From Flavobacterium sp. KJJ (GTDB lineage Bacteria > Bacteroidota > Bacteroidia > Flavobacteriales > Flavobacteriaceae): a stretch of DNA of 64,000 bases. The notes under the pieces were generated by a model. It was given only the letters and a program-made list of their open reading frames with translations, ran no database searches and was not told the DNA's origin. This document shows, piece by piece, positions 39,631-49,222 of the stretch; position 1 is the first letter of the stretch, and each line of letters begins with the position of its first letter. The position numbers were made by a program, and so were the translations under genes. The DNA is taken from NCBI RefSeq assembly GCF_000708595.2, contig NZ_JARP01000003.1, positions 62,001 through 126,000 on the forward strand, given 5' to 3'.

Positions 39631-39638
39631 TATATTTG
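39631..39638 (+). promoter_or_regulatory. Candidate -7 box of the amidinotransferase-like gene
   Basis: TATATTTG matches TAnnTTTG and abuts the gltA terminator. The expected -33 position falls within the terminator stem and shows no TTTG. The leader would be about 16 bases. Confidence 0.5.
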
Positions 39639-39657
39639 CCCAAAATATAATAAAGTT

Positions 39658-40572
39658 ATGTTGCAATTAAATGTTAAGAACGAAACATCAAGATTACGTG
39701 CTGTAGTTTTGGGTTCTGCTGTTCATAATGGGCCAACACCATCTTTGGATGAAGCCTATGATCCTAAATCATTGGAACATATAAAAGCAGGAACTTATCC
39801 TCTTGAAAAAGACATGGTTCTTGAAATGGATGCTTTTAATACTGTTTTTCAAAAATATGATGTAAAAGTTTATCGTCCGGAAATGATTGAAAATTACAAT
39901 CAGATTTTTGCTAGAGATATTGGTTTTGTAATTGATGATGTATTTGTAAAATCTAATATACTGCCAGATAGAGAACGAGAATTGGATGCAATTCAATACG
40001 TAATAGATCAAATAAATCCACTGAAAGTAGTTCGTCCTCCAGAAGAAATTCATATAGAAGGCGGCGATGTTATGCTTTGGAATGATCATATTTTTATTGG
40101 AACTTATAAAGGAAGTGATTATAAAGATTATATCACTGCAAGAACCAATATGCAGGGCGTTAATTATATTAAGGAATTATTTCCGAATAAAATTGTCAAA
40201 GAATTTGATTTAGTAAAATCTAAATTAGAAGCACGCGACAATGCACTTCACTTAGATTGTTGTTTTCAGCCAGTTGGCAAGAACAAAGGAATTATTTACA
40301 AAAGGGGTTTTCGCGAAGAAGCTGATTATTTGTATTTGGTAAATCTTTTTGGGAAAGAAAATTTATTTCATATCGAAAGAAACGAAATGTATCATATGTT
40401 TTCGAATGTATTTTCGATTGATGAAAATGTAGTAGTTTCAGAAAAGAACTTTACAAGATTAAACAACTGGCTTCGTTCAAATGGATTTATTGTTGAAGAA
40501 ATTCCATACGCTGAAATCGCAAAACAAGAAGGGTTACTAAGATGTTCAACCTTACCATTAATTAGAGATTAA
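39658..40572 (+). CDS. Amidinotransferase-fold hydrolase, DDAH-like
   Basis: The 304-residue protein has the pentein fold of dimethylarginine dimethylaminohydrolases and arginine deiminases. EEIHIEGGDVMLW near residue 125 carries the acidic substrate ligands, and ALHLDCCFQPVG near residue 198 holds the catalytic His. The candidate nucleophile Cys296 is in LLRCSTLPL at the C-terminus. The usual Gly-rich context before that Cys is absent. It would hydrolyse a guanidino compound such as methylarginine or arginine; the exact substrate is not determinable. It is followed by a second pentein gene, ctlX. Confidence 0.8.
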   Translation: MLQLNVKNETSRLRAVVLGSAVHNGPTPSLDEAYDPKSLEHIKAGTYPLEKDMVLEMDAFNTVFQKYDVKVYRPEMIENYNQIFARDIGFVIDDVFVKSNILPDRERELDAIQYVIDQINPLKVVRPPEEIHIEGGDVMLWNDHIFIGTYKGSDYKDYITARTNMQGVNYIKELFPNKIVKEFDLVKSKLEARDNALHLDCCFQPVGKNKGIIYKRGFREEADYLYLVNLFGKENLFHIERNEMYHMFSNVFSIDENVVVSEKNFTRLNNWLRSNGFIVEEIPYAEIAKQEGLLRCSTLPLIRD

Positions 40573-40577
40573 ATATT

Positions 40578-40631
40578 GTTTCAAGTTTAAGGTTTCAAGT
40601 CTTTTGCAACGTGAAGCCTGACCTGAAACCT
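40578..40631 (+). repeat. GTTTCAAG/CCTGAAAC intergenic repeat
   Basis: GTTTCAAG occurs at 40578-40585 and 40592-40599. AGGTTTCA (40590-40597) is the reverse complement of TGAAACCT (40624-40631), so a hairpin with a 26-base loop is possible. It fills most of the 80-base gap before ctlX and looks like a dispersed small repeat rather than a terminator. Confidence 0.45.
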
Positions 40632-40652
40632 GGAACAAATAAAACATAAAAA

Positions 40653-41588
40653 ATGAAACAAACAACAAATGCAATCGTAATGATTCGGCCAGTTGCTTTC
40701 AGAATGAATGAACAGACTGCCGTAAATAACTATTACCAAAAAGTATTAGACGGACTTTTACCAAGTACAGTAAATGCTAAAGCACAGCAAGAATTTGATG
40801 TTTTTGTTGAAAAACTAAGAGCGGTAGGAGTTGATGTTACAGTTATAGAGGATACGTTAGAAACGGATACTCCAGATAGTATTTTTCCAAATAATTGGGT
40901 TTCATTTCATGAAAATGGAGATGTAGCATTATATCCAATGTTTGCTGAAAATCGTCGTCGCGAGCGTCGTGAAGATATTTTAGATACCCTTGAAGAAAAA
41001 GGTTTTGAGATTTCTAATATCATGGATTACACATCGGCAGAAGAAGATGGTTTTTTTCTGGAAGGTACAGGAAGTCTGCTTTTAGACAGAGCAAATGCAA
41101 AAGCTTACTGTGCCTTGTCACCTCGCGCTGATGAAGAATTATTTATTGAGTTTTGTGAAGATTTTGATTATGCTCCCGTAATTTTTGAAGCTTTTCAAAC
41201 TGTAGATGGAGAACGTAAGTTGATCTATCATACGAACGTAATGATGTGCTTAGGCGAAACATTTGCTGTTATTTGTGCTGATTGTATTGATGATAAAAAA
41301 GAGCGTAAAATGGTTCTTGAAAATCTAAAAGCCGACAAAAAAGAAATTATTTTGATTACTGAAGCGCAGGTAAATAATTTTGCAGGTAATATGTTAGAAG
41401 TTAGAGGGACAAACGATAAAAAATATATTGTTATGAGCGCTTCTGCTCATCAGAGCTTAACTCCAAAACAAATTGCTCAATTAGAAAATCATGCTGAAAT
41501 TTTGAGTTCAAGCCTAGATACAATCGAAGCTTGTGGAGGCGGAAGCGCCAGATGCATGATGGCTGAAGTGTTTTTGCCGAGAAACTAG
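40653..41588 (+). CDS. ctlX: Citrulline utilization hydrolase CtlX
   Basis: The 311-residue pentein-fold protein has DSIFPNNWVSFHENG and the Arg-rich YPMFAENRRRERR near residue 92. EGTGSLLLDR is near residue 135, and the catalytic His is in YHTNVMMCLGE near residue 192. The nucleophile Cys301 is in GGGSARCMMAE. This set matches the CtlX family in Bacteroidota. It is a tandem but distant relative of the preceding gene. The physiological substrate in flavobacteria is inferred from the family name only. A strong bidirectional hairpin separates it from marC. Confidence 0.85.
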   Translation: MKQTTNAIVMIRPVAFRMNEQTAVNNYYQKVLDGLLPSTVNAKAQQEFDVFVEKLRAVGVDVTVIEDTLETDTPDSIFPNNWVSFHENGDVALYPMFAENRRRERREDILDTLEEKGFEISNIMDYTSAEEDGFFLEGTGSLLLDRANAKAYCALSPRADEELFIEFCEDFDYAPVIFEAFQTVDGERKLIYHTNVMMCLGETFAVICADCIDDKKERKMVLENLKADKKEIILITEAQVNNFAGNMLEVRGTNDKKYIVMSASAHQSLTPKQIAQLENHAEILSSSLDTIEACGGGSARCMMAEVFLPRN

Positions 41589-41606
41589 AGGTATTTTTAA
41601 ATATAA

Positions 41607-41643
41607 AAAGAGGGATAGAACAAGATGTTTTATCCCTCTTTTT
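41607..41643. terminator. Bidirectional terminator between ctlX and marC
   Basis: AAAGAGGGATA (41607-41617) pairs with TATCCCTCTTT (41631-41641). The stem continues through a G-T wobble and AACA/TGTT to a three-base loop. T-rich flank on one side and A-rich flank on the other let it work for both converging genes. Confidence 0.88.
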
Positions 41644-41662
41644 GGTTTTCAAAGAAAACAAT

Positions 41663-42292
41663 CTACATTAAATTTCCTTTTATAATATTAATGATAGAAC
41701 TCACTATATATTGAATTCCGATAGAAATTACGATAAAACCGACAATTCTAGAGATGGCAACAATTCCTGAAGCACCAAGTATTCTTGCTAAGTAATGCGC
41801 GCTTTTTAGAATAGCAAAAATTGCAACTGCAATGGCTAAAATAGCTAATGTCGAAATTATGATTTCTTCCATTCCGTGATGCTCTTGGTAAAAAGCGATT
41901 AATAGCGAAATTGATCCAGGACCAGCTAACATTGGAATTGCTAATGGAGTTAGTGCGATATCATTTCGTTGTTGTGCTTCATTTTCAATCTTTTTATTAA
42001 TTCCTCTTGTTTTGTTGAACTTTCCAGAAAGTAATGAAAAACCAGAATTTACGATTACGATTCCGCCAGCAATTCGCAGAGCATCAATACTAATTCCGAA
42101 AAAAGTTAAAACATACTGTCCAATAAAATATGAAACAATCAAAATAATAAAAACGTTTATGGCAGTCCACAGTGAAATTCTAGAACGTTCTTTTTGAGAA
42201 TCATGTTGTGTTAGTCCAACAAAAATAGGAACGGTTCCGATTGGATTTAAAACTGAAAAAAGAGCAGCAAATAGGTAAACGAATAAATCCAT
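41663..42292 (-). CDS. MarC/UPF0056 family inner-membrane protein
   Basis: The 209-residue protein has six predicted membrane helices. The family signature FAALFSVLNPIGTVPIFVGL is at residues 8-27, and PLAIPMLAGPGSISLLIAF near residue 116. MarC proteins are membrane proteins with an amino-acid-exporter-like fold; their substrate is not established, and E. coli MarC is not itself needed for multidrug resistance. It converges on ctlX at a shared terminator and diverges from the CoA-binding protein. Confidence 0.9.
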   Translation of the reverse strand: MDLFVYLFAALFSVLNPIGTVPIFVGLTQHDSQKERSRISLWTAINVFIILIVSYFIGQYVLTFFGISIDALRIAGGIVIVNSGFSLLSGKFNKTRGINKKIENEAQQRNDIALTPLAIPMLAGPGSISLLIAFYQEHHGMEEIIISTLAILAIAVAIFAILKSAHYLARILGASGIVAISRIVGFIVISIGIQYIVSSIINIIKGNLM

Positions 42293-42418
42293 ATAATTGG
42301 GGTTAGTAAAGTAAAAATAGTCAATTTTTAATATTTCAAAGCAAATTCGTGTTAGGATATTGTTTTTATTACTGTTAATTCTAAATAAATTACCTTAATT
42401 AAGCTCATTCTTTTTGAT

Positions 42419-42426
42419 TACTTTTG
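42419..42426 (+). promoter_or_regulatory. Candidate -7 box of the CoA-binding protein gene
   Basis: TACTTTTG matches TAnnTTTG. The predicted start near 42430 lies downstream of an in-frame ATG at 42414, which argues for the later start at 42441. Confidence 0.5.
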
Positions 42427-42440
42427 CATTATATTTTAAA

Positions 42441-42809
42441 ATGATGAAAAATAAAAAAACTTTAGTTCTTGGTGCTACTACAAAACCAGAACGTTATGCT
42501 TTTAGAGCAATAAATATGTTGGTAGATAAAGGGCACTCTGTTTTGGCAATTGGTCAAAAAGCGGGTGAAGTGGCAGGTATAAAAATTCACACTAAAGCCA
42601 TCCCTGTTAAGAATATAGATACTGTTACTTTATATTTGAATCCTACTCGTCAGCGTGATTACTATAATTACATTATAGAAGCACAGCCCAAAAGAGTCGT
42701 TTTTAACCCAGGAACTGAAAATCCAGAATTATACCAATTGTTAGAATTGAATAATATCAAGGCTGAAGTTGCTTGTACATTGGTTTTATTGGCTACTAAT
42801 CAATATTGA
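42441..42809 (+). CDS. CoA-binding domain protein
   Basis: The 122-residue single-domain protein has a Rossmann-type fold. KTLVLGATTKPERYAFRAI is at the N-terminus, VTLYLNPTRQRDYYNYI near residue 70, and VVFNPGTENPELYQLLE near residue 93 matches the CoA_binding family (YccU-like). Function is unknown beyond likely nucleotide or CoA binding. I chose ATG 42441 because the upstream ATG at 42414 overlaps the candidate -7 box. A second ATG follows directly at 42444. recR lies 51 bases downstream. Confidence 0.8.
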   Translation: MMKNKKTLVLGATTKPERYAFRAINMLVDKGHSVLAIGQKAGEVAGIKIHTKAIPVKNIDTVTLYLNPTRQRDYYNYIIEAQPKRVVFNPGTENPELYQLLELNNIKAEVACTLVLLATNQY

Positions 42810-42848
42810 TTTTAGTGGCTTCAAAGCCTTGTAAATCATTAAAAGTAT

Positions 42849-42856
42849 TACTTTTG
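42849..42856 (+). promoter_or_regulatory. Candidate -7 box of recR, leaderless start
   Basis: TACTTTTG matches TAnnTTTG and ends four bases before the recR ATG. A CTTG lies 17 bases upstream (42828-42831), shorter than the usual 19-20 spacing. Confidence 0.45.
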
Positions 42857-42860
42857 TCCC

Positions 42861-43481
42861 ATGGAATTTTCATCTAAATTAATAGAAAAAGCAGTCAACG
42901 AAATGTCTCAATTGCCTGGAATTGGCAAAAGAACAGCTTTGCGATTGGTTCTCCATTTATTAAAACAGCCTAAAGAACAGACCGGTTTTTTATCGCAGGC
43001 ATTATTAAATATGCGTGAGGATATTAAATTTTGCGAAAGCTGTAATAATATTTCAGATACAAAGGTCTGTGAAATTTGTGCAAATCAGGCAAGAAATCAT
43101 CAGACTATTTGTGTAGTTGAGGATATTAGAGATGTAATGGCAATTGAAAATACAGGTCAATATAAAGGAATTTATCATGTTCTTGGAGGTAAAATTTCTC
43201 CAATTGAAGGTGTAGGTCCTAGTCAGTTAAATATTTCAAGTTTAGTTGAGAAAGTTAAATCTGGAAAAGTTATAGAGATTATTTTTGCGCTCAGTTCAAC
43301 TATGGAAGGTGATACCACAAATTTCTATATTTACAAGCAAATTGCAGAAGCGGAAATTGTGATTTCTACCATAGCAAGAGGAATTTCTGTAGGAGATGAG
43401 TTAGAATATGCAGATGAAATTACACTCGGAAGAAGTATTTTGCATCGTGTTCCGTTTGAAAAAACTTTCAAAAACAATTAA
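42861..43481 (+). CDS. recR: Recombination mediator RecR
   Basis: The 206-residue protein has the helix-hairpin-helix [14 protein letters not shown] near residue 16. The four-Cys zinc finger [16 protein letters not shown] lies at about 54-69, and the Toprim domain contains [16 protein letters not shown] near residue 80. RecR loads RecA with RecO and RecF. The start [12 protein letters not shown] is fixed by family alignment and lies only four bases after a -7 box. It is followed by the polysaccharide locus after 70 bases. Confidence 0.97.
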   Translation: MEFSSKLIEKAVNEMSQLPGIGKRTALRLVLHLLKQPKEQTGFLSQALLNMREDIKFCESCNNISDTKVCEICANQARNHQTICVVEDIRDVMAIENTGQYKGIYHVLGGKISPIEGVGPSQLNISSLVEKVKSGKVIEIIFALSSTMEGDTTNFYIYKQIAEAEIVISTIARGISVGDELEYADEITLGRSILHRVPFEKTFKNN

Positions 43482-43527
43482 ATAAACCTAAATAAAGCAT
43501 AGATTTTCTGAAGATTAAAGGAAAAAC

Positions 43528-43535
43528 TATATTTG
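43528..43535 (+). promoter_or_regulatory. Candidate promoter of the polysaccharide locus
   Basis: TATATTTG matches TAnnTTTG. TTTC at 43505-43508, with a 22-base 43506-43527 region between, is a weak -33 candidate. Transcription would begin near 43539, about 13 bases before the first gene. Confidence 0.45.
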
Positions 43536-43551
43536 CGATAAATTTTCAATA

Positions 43552-44337
43552 ATGACAAAAAAGAGCTTTTATTTATTACTATTGATCAGTACATTTTTTA
43601 CATCTTGCATTCCAATAAAAGACTTGGTGTATTTGCAGGATAAAAATACTTCTGGAGAACAAAATACAATTGCTGCAGTTGAATCTAAGCCTTATAGATT
43701 GCAGGTAAATGATGTATTAAGTGTTTCTATAAAAGCGATTGATCCCAAATTAGTGTCTATTTTTAGCACTACTGGAGGAGGAGCTCCTCAATCAGAATCT
43801 GGTTTGTATTTTGATGGTTTTACAGTCGATGATCATGGTAACATCCGTATGCCAATTCTAGGAGAAATTAACGTTATAGGTTTTACCTTGGAAGAGGTAA
43901 GAATTAAAATTGAGAAAAAATTACTTGATGAATATTTTAAGAGCGAAGCCAATGTTTTTGTTACAGTTAAATTGGCTGGTTTTAGATATACTATAAATGG
44001 AGAGGTTGGAAGCACTGGAACAAAAACATTGTTTCAAGAGCATGTAAACATCATGGAAGCCATTGCAAATTCTGGAGATATTACTACTGTGGGAAATAGA
44101 AAAGCTGTAATGGTAATTCGCCAAACTCCTACAGGTGTACAAATGAATGAAATTGATCTTACAGATGTTAATGTAATGAAATCCCCATATTATTATTTAC
44201 AGCCAAACGACTATATTTACGTAAAACCATTGAGACAGAAAACGTGGGGAACGGGACAAACAGGTATACAATCTATAGGCACCATTATTACGCTATTATC
44301 ATTGGCAACGACTGTTTATCTGATTATCAAAAATTAA
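43552..44337 (+). CDS. Polysaccharide export outer-membrane lipoprotein, short Wza type
   Basis: The 261-residue protein has a lipoprotein signal with lipidated Cys19 in FFTSC. A Poly_export domain follows at about residues 45-140, with PYRLQVNDVLSVSIKAIDP. One SLBB domain lies at about 145-225, with YTINGEVGSTGTK. A hydrophobic C-terminal segment GTIITLLSLATTVYLI could be the outer-membrane helix of Wza. It is expected to form the outer-membrane export channel with the Wzc-like protein encoded 15 bases downstream. It is shorter than the second exporter at 53497. Confidence 0.9.
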   Translation: MTKKSFYLLLLISTFFTSCIPIKDLVYLQDKNTSGEQNTIAAVESKPYRLQVNDVLSVSIKAIDPKLVSIFSTTGGGAPQSESGLYFDGFTVDDHGNIRMPILGEINVIGFTLEEVRIKIEKKLLDEYFKSEANVFVTVKLAGFRYTINGEVGSTGTKTLFQEHVNIMEAIANSGDITTVGNRKAVMVIRQTPTGVQMNEIDLTDVNVMKSPYYYLQPNDYIYVKPLRQKTWGTGQTGIQSIGTIITLLSLATTVYLIIKN

Positions 44338-44352
44338 AACTAAATTCAAAAG

Positions 44353-46800
44353 ATGTTAGATATAAAAGATTTTTCGATTTTTGAAAATCATTCAAATTTT
44401 GATTTTAAAGGGTTTTTATTAAAAATTCTCAGTTACTGGAAATTATTCTTAATTAGTTTAATAATAGCTTTTTCGATAGCATATCACGTAAATATTCGTA
44501 AAGAAAAAATTTATGGAATGCAGACGATGGTCTCTATTAAAGAAGAAAGAAATCCTTTTTTTACATCAAACACTAGTTTAGTTTTTAATTGGGGCGGAAT
44601 TTCAGATCAAGTAAATGGAATTTCTACGGTATTACAATCTAGATCTCACAATGAGTTGGTTGTAAGTAAATTACAGTTCTATATTGATTATCTTACACAA
44701 GGAGAATATAATTTGGTGGACTCCTACGGAGCAGTGCCTTTTTATGTAGATATTGATAAATCAAAAGGCCAGCTTGCAAATACATTAATTCGTATCAAAT
44801 TTTTAAGTGCAAACGAGTATGAAATTCGTATTCCATTTGAAAGTCCTTCGGTTTCATTAATCACTTATTCTAATAATACTTATTCTAACACTGCTGTTCA
44901 GCCTGTCGAATTTGTGAAAAGATTTAAAGTTGGCGAACAGGTTTCTTTGCCCTTTTTAAATTTGAAATTGCAAATAAATGACAATCCAGGTTTGTATACA
45001 GGAAATGAGTATTTTATAAGGTTTAATGATTTTGACGGTACTGTGGCTAGCTATAGAGGAATAAGCGTTAACTCTGATGATAAGGGAGGTTCAATATTAA
45101 CGTTAGGTCTTCAGGGTGCCAATAAAGCCAGAATGGTAGAATATTTGAATGCAACTGTAAAAATGTTGATCAAAATTCAGCTTGACGGTAAAAACCAGTT
45201 TGCAACAAATACAATTGCATTTATTGACAGTACACTTGTTGCAATGGAATCAGAATTAAAACAGACCGGCAATGAGCTGAAATCTTTTACAAAAAATAAA
45301 AACATATACGAAATTGAAGGCGGAGGAGCTAAGGTTTCTGATAAAATAATGGACTTTGATTTGGAAAAAGATCAGGTTTCTAGAAAAATTGCTTATTATA
45401 ATTCCCTAAAAGCCTATTTAAATAATAGTGTAGACTATTCACGATTGCCGGCTCCATCTGTTGCAGGAATTGAAGATCCAAATATAATTGCAAGTATTTC
45501 GAAACTTATTGCTCTTTCTACTCAAAGATCAGAAATGGCATATGCTGTAAAAAGTGATAAGATTTTTAAAGATTTTGATAATCAAATTCAGGCTGTCAAA
45601 AATGTTTTACAAGAAAATATTGCTTCGGCCAAAGCTTCATTGCTGTATGATTTGTCCATGGTAAACGCTAAGATTGGCCAGGCAGAAAGTACTGTTAAAA
45701 GACTTCCCGAAGAACAGCAGGAATTATTAAAAATTAAAAGAAAATACGACTTAAACGATAATATTTATACTGAATTTTTGCAAAAACGAAATGAAGCTGA
45801 GATTGTAAAAGCTTCTAACTTGTCAGATATTCATTTTATTGATCCAGCAAAAGATATTGGAGGAGGGCTTATTGGACCTAAGACTTCTGTAAATTATATA
45901 TTGGCTTTGTTTCTTGGTTTTTTGATTCCATTATTATTTGTTTTTGGAATTTTCTTCATCAATAATTCAATTCAAAATGCAGATGATATCAGTAAGCTGA
46001 CTCAGATACCTTTAATTGGCGTAATTGGGGTTAATAAAGGCGGGGTTAATTTAGCTGTTTTTGATAAGCCAAAGTCCGCGCTCTCTGAAGCTTTCAGAAC
46101 CATTCGTTCTTCATTACAATTTTTATATAAAAAACAGCAGGTCAGCGGTTCGAAAACTTTAATGATAACTTCTTCAATTAGTGGAGAAGGAAAAACATTT
46201 TGTTCTATAAATATTGCGACGGTTTTTGCATTAAGTGAAAAGAAGACAGTAATTATTGGGTTAGATCTTAGAAAACCAAGATTGGCAGATGAATTTAATC
46301 TTATAAATCATAAAGGCGTTGTAAATTATTTAATTAAGCAAAATACTTTAGCTGAAATTACAAATTCAACACCAATTCCAAATCTTGATGTTATACTTTC
46401 TGGGCCAATACCTCCAAATCCATCTGAATTGATTTTAAGTGATGCAATGAAAGAATTAATAGATGAGTTAAAAGAGAAGTATGATTATATTATTTTAGAT
46501 ACACCTCCCGTTGGTCTAGTTTCTGATGCTTTAGAATTAGCACAATATGCAGATGTAACGCTCTATATTGTCAGACAGAATTATACTAAAAAAGAAATGA
46601 TAACGTTGCTGAATACAAGAATTAAGCGAGGTGAACTAAGCAATGCGAGTATTGTCTTAAATGGTTACGAGAACAAGGCTAAATACGGATCTGCTTACGG
46701 ATACGGATATGGTTATGGTGCATATGCAAACGGATATCATGAAGAAGATAAGAAAACAGGATTTTTAGAATCTATTCGTAATAAATTCAATAGAAAATAA
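44353..46800 (+). CDS. wzc: Wzc-like polysaccharide co-polymerase and tyrosine autokinase
   Basis: The protein has 815 residues. The first membrane helix is at about residues 28-46, then a long periplasmic region with coiled coils and a GNVR-type segment near KRLPEEQQELLKIKRKYD. The second membrane helix is near 515-540. The cytoplasmic BY-kinase domain has Walker A SSISGEGKTF near 612, Walker A' VIIGLDLRKPR near 636, and Walker B YIILDTPP near 715. The C-terminal tail YGSAYGYGYGYGAYANGY supplies phosphorylation sites. It controls chain length and export. Confidence 0.95.
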   Translation: MLDIKDFSIFENHSNFDFKGFLLKILSYWKLFLISLIIAFSIAYHVNIRKEKIYGMQTMVSIKEERNPFFTSNTSLVFNWGGISDQVNGISTVLQSRSHNELVVSKLQFYIDYLTQGEYNLVDSYGAVPFYVDIDKSKGQLANTLIRIKFLSANEYEIRIPFESPSVSLITYSNNTYSNTAVQPVEFVKRFKVGEQVSLPFLNLKLQINDNPGLYTGNEYFIRFNDFDGTVASYRGISVNSDDKGGSILTLGLQGANKARMVEYLNATVKMLIKIQLDGKNQFATNTIAFIDSTLVAMESELKQTGNELKSFTKNKNIYEIEGGGAKVSDKIMDFDLEKDQVSRKIAYYNSLKAYLNNSVDYSRLPAPSVAGIEDPNIIASISKLIALSTQRSEMAYAVKSDKIFKDFDNQIQAVKNVLQENIASAKASLLYDLSMVNAKIGQAESTVKRLPEEQQELLKIKRKYDLNDNIYTEFLQKRNEAEIVKASNLSDIHFIDPAKDIGGGLIGPKTSVNYILALFLGFLIPLLFVFGIFFINNSIQNADDISKLTQIPLIGVIGVNKGGVNLAVFDKPKSALSEAFRTIRSSLQFLYKKQQVSGSKTLMITSSISGEGKTFCSINIATVFALSEKKTVIIGLDLRKPRLADEFNLINHKGVVNYLIKQNTLAEITNSTPIPNLDVILSGPIPPNPSELILSDAMKELIDELKEKYDYIILDTPPVGLVSDALELAQYADVTLYIVRQNYTKKEMITLLNTRIKRGELSNASIVLNGYENKAKYGSAYGYGYGYGAYANGYHEEDKKTGFLESIRNKFNRK

Positions 46801-46808
46801 TTGAAGTA

Positions 46809-47792
46809 ATGAAAACATCAACTCAAAAAACAGTTTTAATTACGGGGGGAGCTGGTTTTATTGGATCTAATTTATGTGAGTATTTTTTAAAAGCTGACTA
46901 TAAAGTTATTTGCCTCGATAATTTTTCGACAGGTCATCGCCATAATTTGAAAGATTTTATAGAGAATACTAATTTTAAATTAATCGAAGGAGATATCCGA
47001 AATATTGCCGATTGTGTTTCAGCAGTCCAAGGAGTTGATTATGTTTTGCATCAAGCCGCTTTAGGGTCTGTTCCAAGGTCTATAAATGATCCAATTACGA
47101 CAAACGATGTTAATGTTTCTGGATTTTTAAATATGCTTACAGCTTCCCGTGATGCAAAAGTAAAACGTTTTATTTATGCGGCGAGTTCTTCAACTTATGG
47201 AGATTCAGTAGGATTGCCAAAAGTAGAAGATGTGATTGGAAAGCCATTATCACCATATGCCATTACAAAATATGTAAACGAATTATATGCTGAAATTTTC
47301 AGTAAAACATATGGTTTAGAAACTATTGGATTGCGTTATTTTAATGTTTTTGGAAGAAAACAAGATCCAAAAGGAGCGTATGCAGCTGTAATTCCTAAGT
47401 TTGTTATGCAATTGATGAATCATGAAAGTCCAGTTATAAATGGAGACGGAAATTATTCTCGCGATTTTACATATATTGATAATGTAATTCAAATGAATGA
47501 ATTAGCAATGACAAGTCAAAATACAAAGGCGGTAAATACAGTTTACAATACAGCATTTGGTGATCGAAATACACTCAATGATTTGGTTGGATATTTAAAA
47601 AAATATTTATCTGAATTTGATTCGGAAATTGCTAATGTGAAGATCATTTATGGCGAAAATCGTGCAGGTGATATTCCGCATTCATTGGCAAGTATTGACA
47701 AAGCGAAAACAATGTTGGGTTATAATCCTAAATATTCATTACAGGAAGGTTTGAAAGAAGCAGTAAGTTGGTATTGGGAAAATTTGAAATAA
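46809..47792 (+). CDS. wbpP: UDP-N-acetylglucosamine 4-epimerase, WbpP/TviC type
   Basis: The 327-residue extended SDR has the NAD loop TGGAGFIGSN at residues 12-21. ALGSVPRSINDP lies near residue 92, SSSTYGDS near 127 and the catalytic YAITK near 152. RYFNVFGRKQDPKGAYAAVIP near 177 is strongly reminiscent of WbpP, which epimerises UDP-GlcNAc to UDP-GalNAc. Plain GalE activity cannot be excluded. It begins nine bases after the kinase gene. Together with a WbpO-like dehydrogenase at 50033 it could make UDP-GalNAcA. Confidence 0.88.
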   Translation: MKTSTQKTVLITGGAGFIGSNLCEYFLKADYKVICLDNFSTGHRHNLKDFIENTNFKLIEGDIRNIADCVSAVQGVDYVLHQAALGSVPRSINDPITTNDVNVSGFLNMLTASRDAKVKRFIYAASSSTYGDSVGLPKVEDVIGKPLSPYAITKYVNELYAEIFSKTYGLETIGLRYFNVFGRKQDPKGAYAAVIPKFVMQLMNHESPVINGDGNYSRDFTYIDNVIQMNELAMTSQNTKAVNTVYNTAFGDRNTLNDLVGYLKKYLSEFDSEIANVKIIYGENRAGDIPHSLASIDKAKTMLGYNPKYSLQEGLKEAVSWYWENLK

Positions 47793-47820
47793 GTCGAAGA
47801 TTAAGATAATAGAAAATTAA

Positions 47821-49212
47821 ATGAAAATTACAAAAATTTGTTGCATTGGCGCAGGTTATGTTGGAGGTCCAACAATGGCAGTAATTGCACAAAAATGTCC
47901 ACATATTCAAGTCACTGTTGTCGATTTGAACGAACAAAGAATTAAAGATTGGAATGATCCCAATACAGATAACATTCCGATTTACGAACCGGGTTTATCA
48001 GAGATCGTAGCAGAGGCAAGAAATAGAAATCTTTTCTTTTCAACAGAAGTTGAGAAAGCAATTGATGAAGCTCAAGTAATTTTTATATCAGTAAATACCC
48101 CAACCAAAACCTATGGAAAAGGAAAAGGCATGGCGGCTGATTTAAAATATATCGAATTATGCGCAAGGCAAATTGCAAAAGTTGCGAAGCAAAATAAAAT
48201 AGTTGTTGAAAAATCAACATTGCCAGTTCGAACTGCTGAAGCAATAAAAAGTATTTTAGATAATACAGGAAATGGAGTTCAGTTTCAAATTTTATCAAAT
48301 CCTGAATTTTTAGCAGAAGGAACAGCGGTTACAGATTTACTGAATCCGGACCGAATTTTAATTGGTGGAGATACAACTCCTGAAGGACAAAATGCAATTA
48401 ATGCGTTGGTCGATGTTTATGCAAACTGGGTCGACAAAGATAAAATTTTAACTACGAATGTTTGGTCGTCAGAATTATCTAAGCTTACGGCTAATGCATT
48501 TTTGGCACAGCGTATTTCTTCTATAAATGCAATGTCAGAATTGTGTGAAAAAACCGGTGCAGATGTAACTGAAGTAGCAAGAGCAATTGGTATGGATAGC
48601 AGAATTGGTTCTAAGTTTCTTAAAGCTTCCGTTGGTTTTGGAGGTTCTTGTTTTCAGAAAGATATTTTAAACTTAGTCTATATTGCAAAATCATATGGAT
48701 TAAATGAAGTTGCAGATTATTGGGAGCAAGTAATCATAATGAATGATCATCAAAAAAGAAGATTTTCTAATAAAATTGTTCAGACATTATATAATACAGT
48801 TGCAGATAAGAAAATAACATTTTTAGGCTGGGCTTTCAAAAAAGATACAAACGACACACGTGAGTCTGCGGCTATTTATATTGCAGATGATTTAATAAAC
48901 GAACAGGCTAAAATCTCTGTTTACGATCCGAAGGTTTCAAGAAATAAAATGTTGAGTGATCTAGATTATTTGCAAACAAGATCAAACGAAGAGAATAGCA
49001 ATTCATTAGCAATATTCGACAATGCTTATGAAGCTTGCAAAGGATCGCACGCTATTGCTGTTTTAACTGAATGGGATGAATTTACAACTTACGATTGGAA
49101 AAAAATCTATGATTCGATGCACAAGCCAGCATTTCTTTTTGACGGCCGAAATATTTTGAATGCAAAAGAAGTTGAAGCAATTGGATTTATTTATAAAGGA
49201 ATAGGTTCTTAG
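47821..49212 (+). CDS. ugd: UDP-glucose 6-dehydrogenase
   Basis: The 463-residue protein has [16 protein letters not shown] at residues 8-23 as the NAD loop. [12 protein letters not shown] lies near residue 158, and the catalytic Cys is in [12 protein letters not shown] near residue 278. [20 protein letters not shown] lies near residue 335. The [14 protein letters not shown] start and length resemble the eukaryote-like UGDH class. It oxidises UDP-glucose to UDP-glucuronate for polysaccharide assembly. The operon continues after 79 bases with the UpxY-like gene, preceded by a large inverted repeat. Confidence 0.92.
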   Translation: MKITKICCIGAGYVGGPTMAVIAQKCPHIQVTVVDLNEQRIKDWNDPNTDNIPIYEPGLSEIVAEARNRNLFFSTEVEKAIDEAQVIFISVNTPTKTYGKGKGMAADLKYIELCARQIAKVAKQNKIVVEKSTLPVRTAEAIKSILDNTGNGVQFQILSNPEFLAEGTAVTDLLNPDRILIGGDTTPEGQNAINALVDVYANWVDKDKILTTNVWSSELSKLTANAFLAQRISSINAMSELCEKTGADVTEVARAIGMDSRIGSKFLKASVGFGGSCFQKDILNLVYIAKSYGLNEVADYWEQVIIMNDHQKRRFSNKIVQTLYNTVADKKITFLGWAFKKDTNDTRESAAIYIADDLINEQAKISVYDPKVSRNKMLSDLDYLQTRSNEENSNSLAIFDNAYEACKGSHAIAVLTEWDEFTTYDWKKIYDSMHKPAFLFDGRNILNAKEVEAIGFIYKGIGS

Positions 49213-49222
49213 TTGAAGATAA

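Noticed and set aside
39769..40089. Minus-strand open frame of 106 codons
   Set aside because: It is wholly antisense to the DDAH-like gene, is rich in Ile/Phe/Tyr/Asn as expected of a complement of AT-rich coding DNA, and has no start-region signals.
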